From Kiritimatiellales bacterium (lineage in GTDB: Bacteria > Verrucomicrobiota > Kiritimatiellia > Kiritimatiellales > Pontiellaceae), in NCBI GenBank assembly GCA_016744085.1, contig JADGFE010000002.1:1-49022 (forward strand): a stretch of 49,022 nucleotides of DNA, read 5' to 3'. Position 1 is the stretch's first letter. The number at the start of each line of letters is the position of its first letter. The position numbers and the translations under genes are program-made. Shown here piece after piece: positions 8,101 through 15,169 of this stretch. Below the pieces are notes generated by a model. It made no database searches and was not told the DNA's origin. It saw only the letters and a program-made list of their open reading frames with translations.

Positions 8101-9014
8101 CCTCGACGCTGTGCAGGGCCAAGTGTTACTTTAGCTACATGCTTGACCAAAACGGGCACATTTCCAGCATTGACCTTGATCACACTATTTTCAATGTCTT
8201 CAATTTTTTTAATGAATCCGATACCGCGAATAAAATATTCAACTCGGTTCACTTCTAAGTTCTTTGCCCCCACATCCATATTGGCCCCTTGGACCGCTTT
8301 ATAGACTTCATCTACGCTGACGCCGTAGGCGCGCATCGCATCGGGATCCACATCAATTTGGTATTCGCGGACAAACCCGCCGACCGAGGCCACTTCAGCC
8401 ACGCCATCTGCCGACAAAAGCCAGTAACGCGCATACCAATCCTGTGTGGTGCGGAGTTCTTCTGGATCCCACCCGCCCGTTGGATTCCCGTCAGGGTCTA
8501 ATCCTTCCAGTGTATACCAGTAGACCTGCCCCAAAGCGGTGGCATCGGGCCCTAGAGTCGGCTGAACGCCATCCGGCAAGGTGCCTGACGGTAGCGAGTT
8601 CAGCTTTTCAAGTACGCGGGTTCGCGACCAATAGAACTCCACATCTTCTTTGAAGATAATGTAGATCGAGGAAAAGCCGAACATAGAATAAGATCGGATT
8701 GTTTTGACGCCCGGAATACCAAGAAGCTGTACGGTCAGCGGATAACCGATCTGGTCCTCTACATCCTCGGGAGATCGTCCCATCCACTCGGTAAAGACGA
8801 TTTGCTGGTTTTCTCCAATATCTGGAATGGCATCTACTGCAACGGGGTATCGCTGGAGGTCTCCGACTTTCCAATCAAATGGAGCAACGAGTAGCCCTCC
8901 AAAAATAACGGCCATTGTGAAGAGGGTAACGATCAGTTTGTTTTCCAGACAAAACCGAATCAGACGGCCTACGGGTGATTTTTGTTCGCGAGTCTGTTCT
9001 TTTTTAGTGAGCAT
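5193..9014 (-). CDS. cusA: CusA-type Cu(I)/Ag(I) RND efflux pump
   Basis: Inner-membrane proton-driven pump of the heavy-metal RND family. ATG at 9014 has GAGG upstream and is preferred to a TTG at 9026; it overlaps cusB by 11 bp. Numbered from 9014, Met733, Met783 and Met870 lie in FLFMPTT, PISMIET and RIVMLQS, the contexts of the E. coli CusA three-methionine site (573, 623, 672). The first spacing is exactly 50 in both. TIVDMGIVICEN in the fourth membrane segment carries the proton-relay Asp. At about 1273 residues it is some 225 longer than E. coli CusA: two extra hydrophobic segments follow a poly-lysine stretch at about 585-655, and a charged insert of about 38 residues lies between the second and third Met. 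Specificity for Cu/Ag is well supported. Confidence 0.95.
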   Translation of the reverse strand: MLTKKEQTREQKSPVGRLIRFCLENKLIVTLFTMAVIFGGLLVAPFDWKVGDLQRYPVAVDAIPDIGENQQIVFTEWMGRSPEDVEDQIGYPLTVQLLGIPGVKTIRSYSMFGFSSIYIIFKEDVEFYWSRTRVLEKLNSLPSGTLPDGVQPTLGPDATALGQVYWYTLEGLDPDGNPTGGWDPEELRTTQDWYARYWLLSADGVAEVASVGGFVREYQIDVDPDAMRAYGVSVDEVYKAVQGANMDVGAKNLEVNRVEYFIRGIGFIKKIEDIENSVIKVNAGNVPVLVKHVAKVTLGPAQRRGTLDKGGAPAVGGVVVARYGDNPLRVIANVKEKIKGTADALPSKAIIDFNKTTAQEITDFGIQQGFDAYKDHQINQPDWKEYLRSVERAQWPEWVTLSKVTIVPFYDRTGLIYETLGTLNEAITQQVLITIIVVLMMVLHLRSGLAISTMLPLTVLFCFIGMKLFNVQANIVALSGIAIAIGTIVDMGIVICENILKHLDQADPEESRIEVVHRAASEVGSAVLTAVLTTVISFLPVFTMIGAEGKLFKPLAFTKTVALVASIILALTVLPVLSHTLFCWKQKKKKKIVSPRVKAIKKGLPLIGVIAVIACVGWLLTLDWEPLGPERGTFRNLLFVILLIGGLLGFFQIFQHFYSRILRWCLDHKALFLTLPVILFTMGMTSWLGFSKTFGWLPNAIEKTAPMQKMAHWFPGFGKEFMPTLDEGSFLFMPTTMTHASIGEAIDILAKQDMAFESIPEIDSAVGKLGRAETPLDPAPISMIETVINYIPEYKTDKDGRRINYKTVKGEFVRDADGELIEDKRGRPFRQWRDHIRSPNDIWDEIIKAAKIPGTTSAPNLQPIAARIVMLQSGMRAPMGIKVQGPDLETIEKVGLQIEKFLKEVPSVEPAAVIADRIVGKPYLEIHPDREALARYGIPIRKFQNIVEIAIGGKKVTGTIEGRERFPVRVRYARELRDNIESLEKVLIPGMTGQQIPITELADIRYVRGPQNIKSEDTFLVGYVVFDKKEGYAEVDVVEQAQAYLQSKIDSGEFEIPRGISYRFAGSYENQQRASKTLAMVLPIALFAIFMLIYFEFKSTATTLLIFTGVFIAWSGGFILLWCYGQPWFLDFSLFGVEMRDLFQVHTINMSVAVWVGFLALFGIATDDGVVMGTYLTQLFRDKTLHTKQEIRALVIEAGNRRVRACLMTTATTILALLPVLTSTGRGSDIMVPMAIPSFGGMLIEVITMLVVPVLYCLIQEVRMSRKKLTEDA

Positions 9015-11196
9015 GCGGAACCTCAATTTTTGCTGGCTCTATCCCTTCAGCTCGCATCTGGCTGATATACTTCTCTGGATCTTCTTTGAAGGTGGTATCA
9101 CAACCGGGGCAACAAAAGTATACGCGCAAACCGTTATGGTCCGCGTAAACCTCTTTATTGATGGCCCCGCCCATGATGGGGCAAAGGGTCTGTTCGGAAG
9201 AAGGTGGTTCCGTGGAGCCCTGTGCCATAGATTTATGATTCGATTCGTTAAACGTTTGCTGTATTTCTCCGCAGCGAAGCATCATTTCCCCGAAATAGGG
9301 ATTTAATACCTCTTCTGAAGATTGCAGCCATTGTGCGCCTGCATTATCAAATGCCATCGGGCAATACGCTTGATAAATAGTTTCTGGGACAGGGAAGGTT
9401 TGAACCGTTTTAATCAACTGCTGAGAGAGCGAAAAGAATGCTTCTCGTTGATCCTCAATCGCTACAGCGGATTTTAGTGGTCGGAAGGCCGCATTGAGAG
9501 CTTTCAGATGATCCATCCAGACCCTATGAGCATCGCCCGAAAGCAATCCCATATCAATGGCATCAAGCGCCTCTTTGGTAGCTGTGGCAGCCAGTGCTGC
9601 CGCATCTGAGTCATCCCCCGCTAAGGCCTGCTGCAGCGAAAAATAGCTGCGAATCATTTTCTGAAGCTGTTGTGTGAAAGCTTCTGGCGTCATTTGAACG
9701 ATGATTTCGGAAGGTGAACCCTGATGCATCGAGTGATCAACTTTCTGGGTTTCACTAGGCATACTCATCATACTGGGTTTTGCTCGGATCTGCAGTTCTG
9801 CATCCAGTTTAAAGGCTCCTCGCGTCACAACGAGATCCCCTTCTTCGAGCCCACTCTCAACCACATAGTAATCACCAAGACGCGCACCTAAATCGACTTC
9901 CCGACCCTCATAACTTGGTTTTTCGGAATCAGGGATTTCTACGTAGACCACGGCTCGTCGCCCCGTTTTCAAGGCGGCAGTTACCGGGATTAATAGCGGA
10001 GCATTGCCTTCGTCTTCGGTAACATATCCAAGCGATTCAGCCGTAACCAGAGGCATCCCGCAGACATCACAGGGGCCAGGTTCATCTTTAATGACTTCTG
10101 GATGCATTGGACTGATCCACTTACCGGCGAGCCCTTCATCCATTACTCGGCCTCCCGCAGCCACTTTCGGACGGGCCAGCGCACGAACGAACATGCCGGG
10201 TTTGAGTCGACCTTTTTGATTATCTACGATCACGCGTATTTTGGCCGTGCGGGTAGACGCAGTAATAACAGGATCAATGAATGAGATCGTTCCAGTGAAT
10301 GTTTCTCCCGGATACGTTACGGTTGAAAATTCGATTTTCCCGCCATATTTTAGCCAGTTCAAATCACTTTCATACGCATCTAGCTGCACCCAAACGGTAG
10401 ATAGATCAGCAATCGTATAAATGCGTGTTCCTGTTTGAACATACATACCTTCTTGCGCATTTTTATGGATTACAATACCCGCTCCCGGAGAGTAGATGGT
10501 CATATGTTCACTCGGCGCTTCGCTTTGCTCCACATCGGCAATTTGTTGGGCGGAGAACCCCCAAAGGCGTAGCTTTTCACGGGCGGCGTCGACGGTTTTC
10601 TTGGCGGTTTCAACCAGTGTACTGCTCTGGCTTTCTTTTAGGCTTTCCAACGTACGAATCGCCTGTAGGAGTTCTTCTTGTGTGGTGAATAATTCAGGAC
10701 TATAGATTTCCGCGAGATGGTCGCCTTTATTGACCGAAATGCCGGTGTAGTCGACAAATAGTCGGTCAATACGACCTGCAACCCATGAAGAGATATAGGA
10801 GGTGCCGGTTTCGTCATAATCCACCTTACCGATCATTCGAACTTCTGCTTCTCCAAAGCGGCGCATGGCAGGTGTCGTTTCCAGTTCCATCAGTTTGGCG
10901 GCATATTTACTGATCCGAACCTCCCGTTCTCCGCCCCCATCATCCCCGGCTTCAAGAAGAATGAGATCCATGAAACAGATCGGGCATTTTCCAAACTTAG
11001 GCAATTGGATCTGCGGATGCATAGAGCAAGTCCAGACCTCCGGCTCATTGGATACCTCTTCGGTATGGCCATGTGCTTCATCCGGCTCGGTGTGTTTTGC
11101 TCCTGATCCGGTGAGTCGCCCGATTATAAATGTCATGAAGATGATGCCAGTGGCAATCAACCCGACTTTAATCTTTTTTTTATTCAATTTCATCAT
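9004..11196 (-). CDS. cusB: CusB-type periplasmic adaptor with extra metal-binding domains
   Basis: 730 residues, about twice the usual adaptor. Order: N-terminal membrane anchor (about 10-28); heavy-metal-binding domain WTCSMHPQI...CPICFMDL (54-78); membrane-fusion barrel/lipoyl/hairpin part (about 95-345); a second metal-binding domain SPMHPEV...CDVCGMPL (362-383); the adaptor's last domain (about 400-470); a Met/His linker; a DUF3347-like helical domain (about 500-650); and a YHS domain CPIMGG...VYFCCPGC (672-699). It should link CusA to the outer-membrane channel and hand over Cu(I). The added YHS and DUF3347-like parts resemble proteins encoded separately elsewhere, so several metallochaperones seem fused onto one adaptor. 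ATG at 11196 follows AAAGGACAT. Confidence 0.95.
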   Translation of the reverse strand: MMKLNKKKIKVGLIATGIIFMTFIIGRLTGSGAKHTEPDEAHGHTEEVSNEPEVWTCSMHPQIQLPKFGKCPICFMDLILLEAGDDGGGEREVRISKYAAKLMELETTPAMRRFGEAEVRMIGKVDYDETGTSYISSWVAGRIDRLFVDYTGISVNKGDHLAEIYSPELFTTQEELLQAIRTLESLKESQSSTLVETAKKTVDAAREKLRLWGFSAQQIADVEQSEAPSEHMTIYSPGAGIVIHKNAQEGMYVQTGTRIYTIADLSTVWVQLDAYESDLNWLKYGGKIEFSTVTYPGETFTGTISFIDPVITASTRTAKIRVIVDNQKGRLKPGMFVRALARPKVAAGGRVMDEGLAGKWISPMHPEVIKDEPGPCDVCGMPLVTAESLGYVTEDEGNAPLLIPVTAALKTGRRAVVYVEIPDSEKPSYEGREVDLGARLGDYYVVESGLEEGDLVVTRGAFKLDAELQIRAKPSMMSMPSETQKVDHSMHQGSPSEIIVQMTPEAFTQQLQKMIRSYFSLQQALAGDDSDAAALAATATKEALDAIDMGLLSGDAHRVWMDHLKALNAAFRPLKSAVAIEDQREAFFSLSQQLIKTVQTFPVPETIYQAYCPMAFDNAGAQWLQSSEEVLNPYFGEMMLRCGEIQQTFNESNHKSMAQGSTEPPSSEQTLCPIMGGAINKEVYADHNGLRVYFCCPGCDTTFKEDPEKYISQMRAEGIEPAKIEVPHAH

Positions 11197-11211
11197 ATGT
11201 CCTTTAGTCGT

Positions 11212-11943
11212 TTACCATGTAAAGTGTTCCAAACCATATACCAACAAGCCACCCAAATGTCCGGTAGCCGCGACGCTTCCTGCACTCAGCATCAGAAATC
11301 CTCGATAGATCCAAATCAACTGCGACTTTCCTTTCCGAATTCCGAGTTCTAATGCCGCCGCAGCGAGAAATGCCAATATGAAGGTGAAAATGCCCAAGGA
11401 GCGGTGAATCATTAAGACTCGCTGGTAAGTTTCCGGATAGGCTGAACCAGAGGCCGCAGCAAAACCGAGGATGATGGCTGCTACGGCCCCTAGAACAGCC
11501 AGAAGGATGTTGAAACGGGCTGCGCTCCGGAAGAGGGTGCGAGATCCGAAGCACAGAAAAAGAAGCTCTGCCAAGGCGGCCATTAAAATGAGACCGATTG
11601 GAATGTGAACAGCAACTGGGTGAAATTTCCCTACAAACTTGATCAATCGAGATGATGAGGTCGTTTCGGCATCATGATCAGTGGCATGATCATGGCTATC
11701 TTTCGATACTTGAACCTCGGGTAGGTTTTCTATGTATTCCTGAGGGTTTTCAGAAAACATACTTACACACATTTTGCAACAGAAGTAGATACGTTGCCCC
11801 TCGTGATCAATAAATAGGGATGGATCAATAGGGTTTCCAACCATCACAGGGCATGTTGCCTGTCGTGGCGTTTCTTCGGCGATGCTTAAACCGGCATAGA
11901 GGAGACAGCTCCATAGAGCGACGATTAGCCATCTTATCTTCAT
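11212..11943 (-). CDS. YHS domain fused to DUF2231 membrane protein
   Basis: 243 residues. A signal peptide (about 1-22) is followed by a YHS domain with TCPVMVGNPI and IYFCCKMC (about 28-75). After a His/Asp linker comes a DUF2231-type membrane domain (about 95-240) with KFHPVAVHIPIGL and four to five hydrophobic segments. YHS domains of this kind bind copper; DUF2231 proteins are common in copper and cytochrome-related operons but their function is not settled. The start overlaps the upstream TolC-family stop (TAATG) and the end is 16 bp from cusB. A role in periplasmic copper handling at the inner membrane is inferred from neighbours. Confidence 0.85.
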   Translation of the reverse strand: MKIRWLIVALWSCLLYAGLSIAEETPRQATCPVMVGNPIDPSLFIDHEGQRIYFCCKMCVSMFSENPQEYIENLPEVQVSKDSHDHATDHDAETTSSSRLIKFVGKFHPVAVHIPIGLILMAALAELLFLCFGSRTLFRSAARFNILLAVLGAVAAIILGFAAASGSAYPETYQRVLMIHRSLGIFTFILAFLAAAALELGIRKGKSQLIWIYRGFLMLSAGSVAATGHLGGLLVYGLEHFTW

Positions 11944-13223
11944 TATTTCTCTCCGAACATTGCGGCTGAAATATAGTTATTTCCGGTGAGACGGCTAAGA
12001 GCTGCGCGACTAATGAGATGGTCGGCTAATGCACGCTCATAGGATAATTCGAATTCGAGCAAGACGCGTTCTGCATCAATCAGATTGATGAATTCCATCT
12101 GTCCTGCCTCATACCCTTTTCGATTCACCTCCAGAGATTGTTGGGCTTTGGGAATAAGGCTTTTTTTGTATAGGTTAATTTTTCGGTCAGCATCCCGCAA
12201 TTTAAACAAGATCTGTTGGATATCAGCATCCAAAGTTTGCTCCCTATTCTCCAGTGTTAACTGAGCGGCTGTTTTTTGATAATTCGCGGAAGCTATGCGA
12301 GCGCGGTTTTTTCCAAACCAAATGGGTAAGTTAATGCCAATGGTTCCGATAATAGCATCCTGCCCACTGTCGGAAACAGCCATGGCCGCTTCACCCGTGT
12401 CAATATACTGCACTCCAAGTGTGAAGTCAGGGAAGCGTTCGCGCTTCGCAAGCTGAACCCGATGAGAACCTTGTGCTACATTGTGCGCCAACGCCGAAAG
12501 TTCAGGGCTGGTTTGTTGGAGTTGCTTGAGCACGGTTTGTTCATCAATTTTAATTAGTGAATAAGAGAGATCTGTAGGCCATGGGAGAGATGCATTAGGC
12601 GGTCGATTGAGCGCCGCATTGAGTCGGGCTATTTTGGCTCCGCGCTGGTCGTTCAAAGATGAAAGGCGATCCTCAAGGCGGCCAAGTTCTACTTGTGCTT
12701 GAAGACTGGGAGCCAGTGGCGCTCCAGTTTTGTACCGAGCCATCGCTACTTTTTCGAGATCCTGAACAAGCGTGATACGATCCTTTGTAATATCAATACT
12801 TCGTTTCAAGTAGTAGAGTTCTGCATAAGCTTCAGTAATAACGGCATCGAGGTTTAGCTTCTCCTGCTTGTAGCGTTCTCCGAAGGCGGATGAAAGGTCG
12901 GTAGCAATTGATTCTTGTAAGGATAGTTTTCCGAATCCTGGAAATTTCTGAGAAAGTCCAAAACGTTGGTTTTGTGGTCCAACACGGGTTTCAACGGATT
13001 CAAAATAGTATCCATATGTTAACATGGGATCTGGCAGTGCCTTTTGTACGGAAATATTCTCTTGCAACCCTTTCCACTGGTTAAAAGCAGCTTGAAGTTG
13101 AGGATTGTTCTCTGCTCCGTATTGCAACGCGGCTTCCAATGTTAGGTTGGTCTGTAATGAATCCGCCAGACCGGGCAATGCCGTTGCACTTAGCATAATC
13201 AGCAGTATTGAATATTTCAGCAT
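11943..13223 (-). CDS. cusC: TolC-family outer-membrane channel of the Cus system
   Basis: 426 residues with a signal peptide (MLKYSILLIMLSATALPGLA), then two long helical repeats typical of outer-membrane efflux proteins: LEAALQYGAENNPQLQAA at the start of the first and AYAELYYLKRSIDI, LNRPPNASLPWP and YEAGQMEFINLIDAERVLLE further on. It lacks the lipobox Cys of E. coli CusC, so it is probably not acylated. It would be the outer-membrane exit duct for CusBA. ATG at 13223 follows AAAGGAATAACC, and 77 bp with a strong inverted repeat separate it from the YHS gene upstream. The symbol reflects operon position rather than close similarity. Confidence 0.9.
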   Translation of the reverse strand: MLKYSILLIMLSATALPGLADSLQTNLTLEAALQYGAENNPQLQAAFNQWKGLQENISVQKALPDPMLTYGYYFESVETRVGPQNQRFGLSQKFPGFGKLSLQESIATDLSSAFGERYKQEKLNLDAVITEAYAELYYLKRSIDITKDRITLVQDLEKVAMARYKTGAPLAPSLQAQVELGRLEDRLSSLNDQRGAKIARLNAALNRPPNASLPWPTDLSYSLIKIDEQTVLKQLQQTSPELSALAHNVAQGSHRVQLAKRERFPDFTLGVQYIDTGEAAMAVSDSGQDAIIGTIGINLPIWFGKNRARIASANYQKTAAQLTLENREQTLDADIQQILFKLRDADRKINLYKKSLIPKAQQSLEVNRKGYEAGQMEFINLIDAERVLLEFELSYERALADHLISRAALSRLTGNNYISAAMFGEK

Positions 13224-13260
13224 GGTTATTCCTTTGTTGTCTTTTTACGAGAGAGTCTCT

Positions 13261-13292
13261 CTCAGGGAGGGAGAAATGGTCCTCTCCCTGAG
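13261..13292 (-). other. Inverted repeat in the Cus operon, between YHS gene and cusC
   Basis: CTCAGGGAG (13261-13269) and CTCCCTGAG (13284-13292) are a perfect 9-bp inverted repeat with a 14-base loop. A second small palindrome (GAGAGA G TCTCTC) adjoins it at about 13246-13260. No T run follows, so it is more likely an RNA-processing or stability hairpin or a partial attenuator than a full terminator. Confidence 0.6.
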
Positions 13293-13300
13293 AATCTGCA

Positions 13301-13630
13301 TTAGTGCTGGTGACCGCTGTGACTGTCGGCCTTTTTAGCTGCTGGCTTCATTTTTTTCATTTCGGCTTTGTCGAGCGTAATCCCTTTCGCTTCGAGCTGT
13401 TTGATATATTTGTCAGGGGCGGCCTTTATTTTTCCAATGCAACCGGGGCAACATACGTAGATACGTTTTCCATTCACATCCGCGTATTGAGCTTTATTTA
13501 TTTTCCCACCCATGACAGGACATGTCGTCTGCTTTTTGACTTCGGTTTTCTTTTCTGCTGCATGGACTGTGATAATTCCCATTCCGATGATTGCGGCGAC
13601 TAAGACGGTCATTACTTTTCTACGTTTCAT
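13301..13630 (-). CDS. Small periplasmic YHS-domain protein
   Basis: 109 residues. A signal peptide ending around HAAEK is followed by one YHS domain: TTCPVMGGKINKAQYAD, then KRIYVCCPGCIGKIKAAPDKYIKQLE, with the CPVMGG and VCCPGC motifs that make the likely copper site. The C-terminus ends in a Lys-rich tail and HSGHQH, possible extra metal ligands. ATG at 13630 follows AGGAGTAATAAA. It is a close paralogue of the gene at 13694-14020, evidently a tandem duplication. Likely job: a periplasmic copper-binding protein passing metal to CusB or CusC, by context. Confidence 0.85.
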   Translation of the reverse strand: MKRRKVMTVLVAAIIGMGIITVHAAEKKTEVKKQTTCPVMGGKINKAQYADVNGKRIYVCCPGCIGKIKAAPDKYIKQLEAKGITLDKAEMKKMKPAAKKADSHSGHQH

Positions 13631-13693
13631 TTTATTACTCCTAATACTGATATTTGTTAATTTGGCTGAGAGTTATACTGGGTGATTTTATAT

Positions 13694-14020
13694 TTAATGT
13701 GAACCGCATCCACCACATCCGCTCTTACTGGCGGAAGCATCCTGTTTTTTGGTAGATTTTTCAAGAGCGATCCCTTTGTTTTCGAGCTGCTTTATGTATT
13801 TATCTGGGGCAGCTTTGATCTTGCCGATACATCCGGGGCAGCAGACATAAATACGTTTTCCTTTCACATCTGCGAATTGAGCTTTGTTTATTTTTCCTCC
13901 CATCACCGGGCAGGTGGTTTGCTTTTTAGGCTCCGCTTTTTTTTCTTCCGCCTGTGCTGAGATGAGCCCTATCCCAATGATTGCGGTTACCACTAATGCC
14001 ATGATATTTCTACGTTTCAT
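13694..14020 (-). CDS. Small periplasmic YHS-domain protein (tandem paralogue)
   Basis: 108 residues from ATG at 14020, chosen because AAGGAGTAAGATA precedes it; an in-frame start at 14062 would overlap the upstream gene and spoil the signal peptide. A signal peptide (about 1-23) precedes a YHS domain with TTCPVMGGKINKAQFAD and RIYVCCPGCIGKIKAAP, nearly identical to the next gene downstream. The tail differs: it ends KSGCGGCGSH, which adds two Cys and a His. The duplicated pair with different metal-ligand tails suggests gene dosage or slightly different partners. Confidence 0.85.
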   Translation of the reverse strand: MKRRNIMALVVTAIIGIGLISAQAEEKKAEPKKQTTCPVMGGKINKAQFADVKGKRIYVCCPGCIGKIKAAPDKYIKQLENKGIALEKSTKKQDASASKSGCGGCGSH

Positions 14021-14048
14021 TATCTTACTCCTTAGTTGTTGTTTCAAT

Positions 14049-14648
14049 TTACTGGTGTCCATTATGAGGACTATGCTTGATCATTTCTTTATAGTCATAA
14101 TTGATAAACCAGAACGGGGTTTCGTTTTCGCTCAGCAGGTGGTCGGGGTGAACATGCAGGCTCGGATTTTCAGGCCAACCCTTTTTGCCAATACGTTTGC
14201 TGGTTTCTTTGTACGCCACCCGTTCCCCATTGATTACAATGGCCGCTGCACTATCGATTTCATTGTTCTCAACATCATATCGCTTTACACAGTTGGGATG
14301 CATATAGACGTAGGCCACGTGATTGCCGGGGGCGATGTTGATGTAGGTAGTTTGCTCTGAGAGGACCACCGGCTTATCGCTTCCATGATCACCAACCAGC
14401 GCAAAGTGTTTCACCGTTAGCTCATCGATCCAGTCACCGTCTGTTTCATACTCGACTGTCAGGCGAAGCCAGCGTTGTGATGCTCCCTGCTCATGATCCT
14501 GTTCAGTCTCTACGGTGAAATAGGGCGTATAGACATTGTCCTCAACTTCGATGCTTTTTATTTTCACAGTGGACTCTGCATGTGAGGTCATGATTGCCAG
14601 TGTCACTAATAACGTCGATGCGATCATTTTGTAATGTAGTGTTTTCAT
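14049..14648 (-). CDS. Secreted protein of unknown family in the copper operon
   Basis: 199 residues with a clear signal peptide (about 1-24, ending SHAES). The mature part is predicted all-beta and polar, with TVEYETDGDWIDEL, a HVAYVYMHPNCVKRYD segment and a His-rich end (LHVHPDHLL, IKHSPHNGHQ). I do not recognise the family. ATG at 14648 has GCAAGGAGCGAT upstream. It lies between the receiver-only gene and the YHS pair, with 25 bp and 28 bp gaps, so it is probably in the same transcript. The single Cys next to Met/His and the His-rich tail suggest metal binding, but that is inference only. Confidence 0.75.
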   Translation of the reverse strand: MKTLHYKMIASTLLVTLAIMTSHAESTVKIKSIEVEDNVYTPYFTVETEQDHEQGASQRWLRLTVEYETDGDWIDELTVKHFALVGDHGSDKPVVLSEQTTYINIAPGNHVAYVYMHPNCVKRYDVENNEIDSAAAIVINGERVAYKETSKRIGKKGWPENPSLHVHPDHLLSENETPFWFINYDYKEMIKHSPHNGHQ

Positions 14649-14673
14649 TTATCGCTCCTTGCTTATGTTTTTT

Positions 14674-15024
14674 TTAATTATAGATGGCTGCTTTTAGCTG
14701 ATGAATATCGATGGGTTTCGGTAGGATTTGATCGATCCCTAGCCCCTCAGAATTTATCTGACTAATTAAATCCGTGTGGGCGCTCATAAGAATAATCTTG
14801 CACTTGAACGAAGGGTCTTTTTCCAATCGGAAAATCAGCTCATCCCCATTCATTTCAGGCATTGAGTAATCCGTCAGGAGCACATCAACCGGTTCGTTTC
14901 TAACCACGTGAAACAGCATCTCTTCTGGATTCGAAAAGGTTACAATTTCATGCCCTTCTGCCCGAAGTACAAGTTCAAGGCTTCGAAGGATCGACGTGTC
15001 GTTATCAATGATTACTATTTTCAT
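14674..15024 (-). CDS. Receiver-only response regulator
   Basis: 116 residues from ATG at 15024, chosen because AGGAGAAAGCTG lies directly before it. It is a single REC domain: acidic pocket IIDNDTS at the N-terminus, phospho-acceptor Asp52 in LLTDYSMPEMNG, switch residue in ILMSAHTD, and the Lys of LPKPID. There is no output domain. It is the first gene behind the predicted sigma-54 promoter and next to an NtrC-type regulator and kinase. It could act as a phosphate sink for the kinase, or as a protein-interaction switch. Being under the control of the pathway it might dampen would make a feedback loop; that is inference. Confidence 0.9.
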   Translation of the reverse strand: MKIVIIDNDTSILRSLELVLRAEGHEIVTFSNPEEMLFHVVRNEPVDVLLTDYSMPEMNGDELIFRLEKDPSFKCKIILMSAHTDLISQINSEGLGIDQILPKPIDIHQLKAAIYN

Positions 15025-15048
15025 CAGCTTTCTCCTGCTAACTCTAAC

Positions 15049-15063
15049 GCACAAGGTGTGCCA
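15049..15063 (-). promoter_or_regulatory. Sigma-54 (-24/-12) promoter of the Cus operon
   Basis: Leftward reading gives TGGCACACCTTGTGC: a GG and a GC exactly 10 bases apart, with TGGCAC perfect at -24 and TGTGC in place of TTGC at -12. Transcription would start near 15037, giving a leader of about 13 bases that contains the AGGAG of the receiver gene at 15024. An NtrC-type activator gene with the sigma-54 GAFTGA loop ends just upstream. Confidence 0.7.
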
Positions 15064-15109
15064 GCGGGGAAAACTCAGTAAAACCGGGGTTTTTACGAAA
15101 ATAGGCCCG

Positions 15110-15163
15110 ATGGATCGAGATCCATGTGGTCAGAATCTGGTGGGTCACCAATCAGAAACTGGT
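15110..15163 (-). promoter_or_regulatory. Candidate activator binding sites upstream of the sigma-54 promoter
   Basis: Two direct repeats on the plus strand, TCAGAATCTGGT (15130-15141) and TCAGAAACTGGT (15152-15163), differ at one base and start 22 bp apart, close to two helical turns, so they lie on one DNA face. Both lie in GGTCAC-rich surroundings. A perfect palindrome, ATGGATC-GA-GATCCAT, occupies 15110-15125. They sit about 75-130 bp upstream of the predicted start, the usual place for enhancer sites of NtrC-type activators. A further AAAACC-GG-GGTTTT hairpin (15080-15093) lies between, perhaps a weak terminator for the regulator gene. Confidence 0.6.
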
Positions 15164-15169
15164 CACTTA

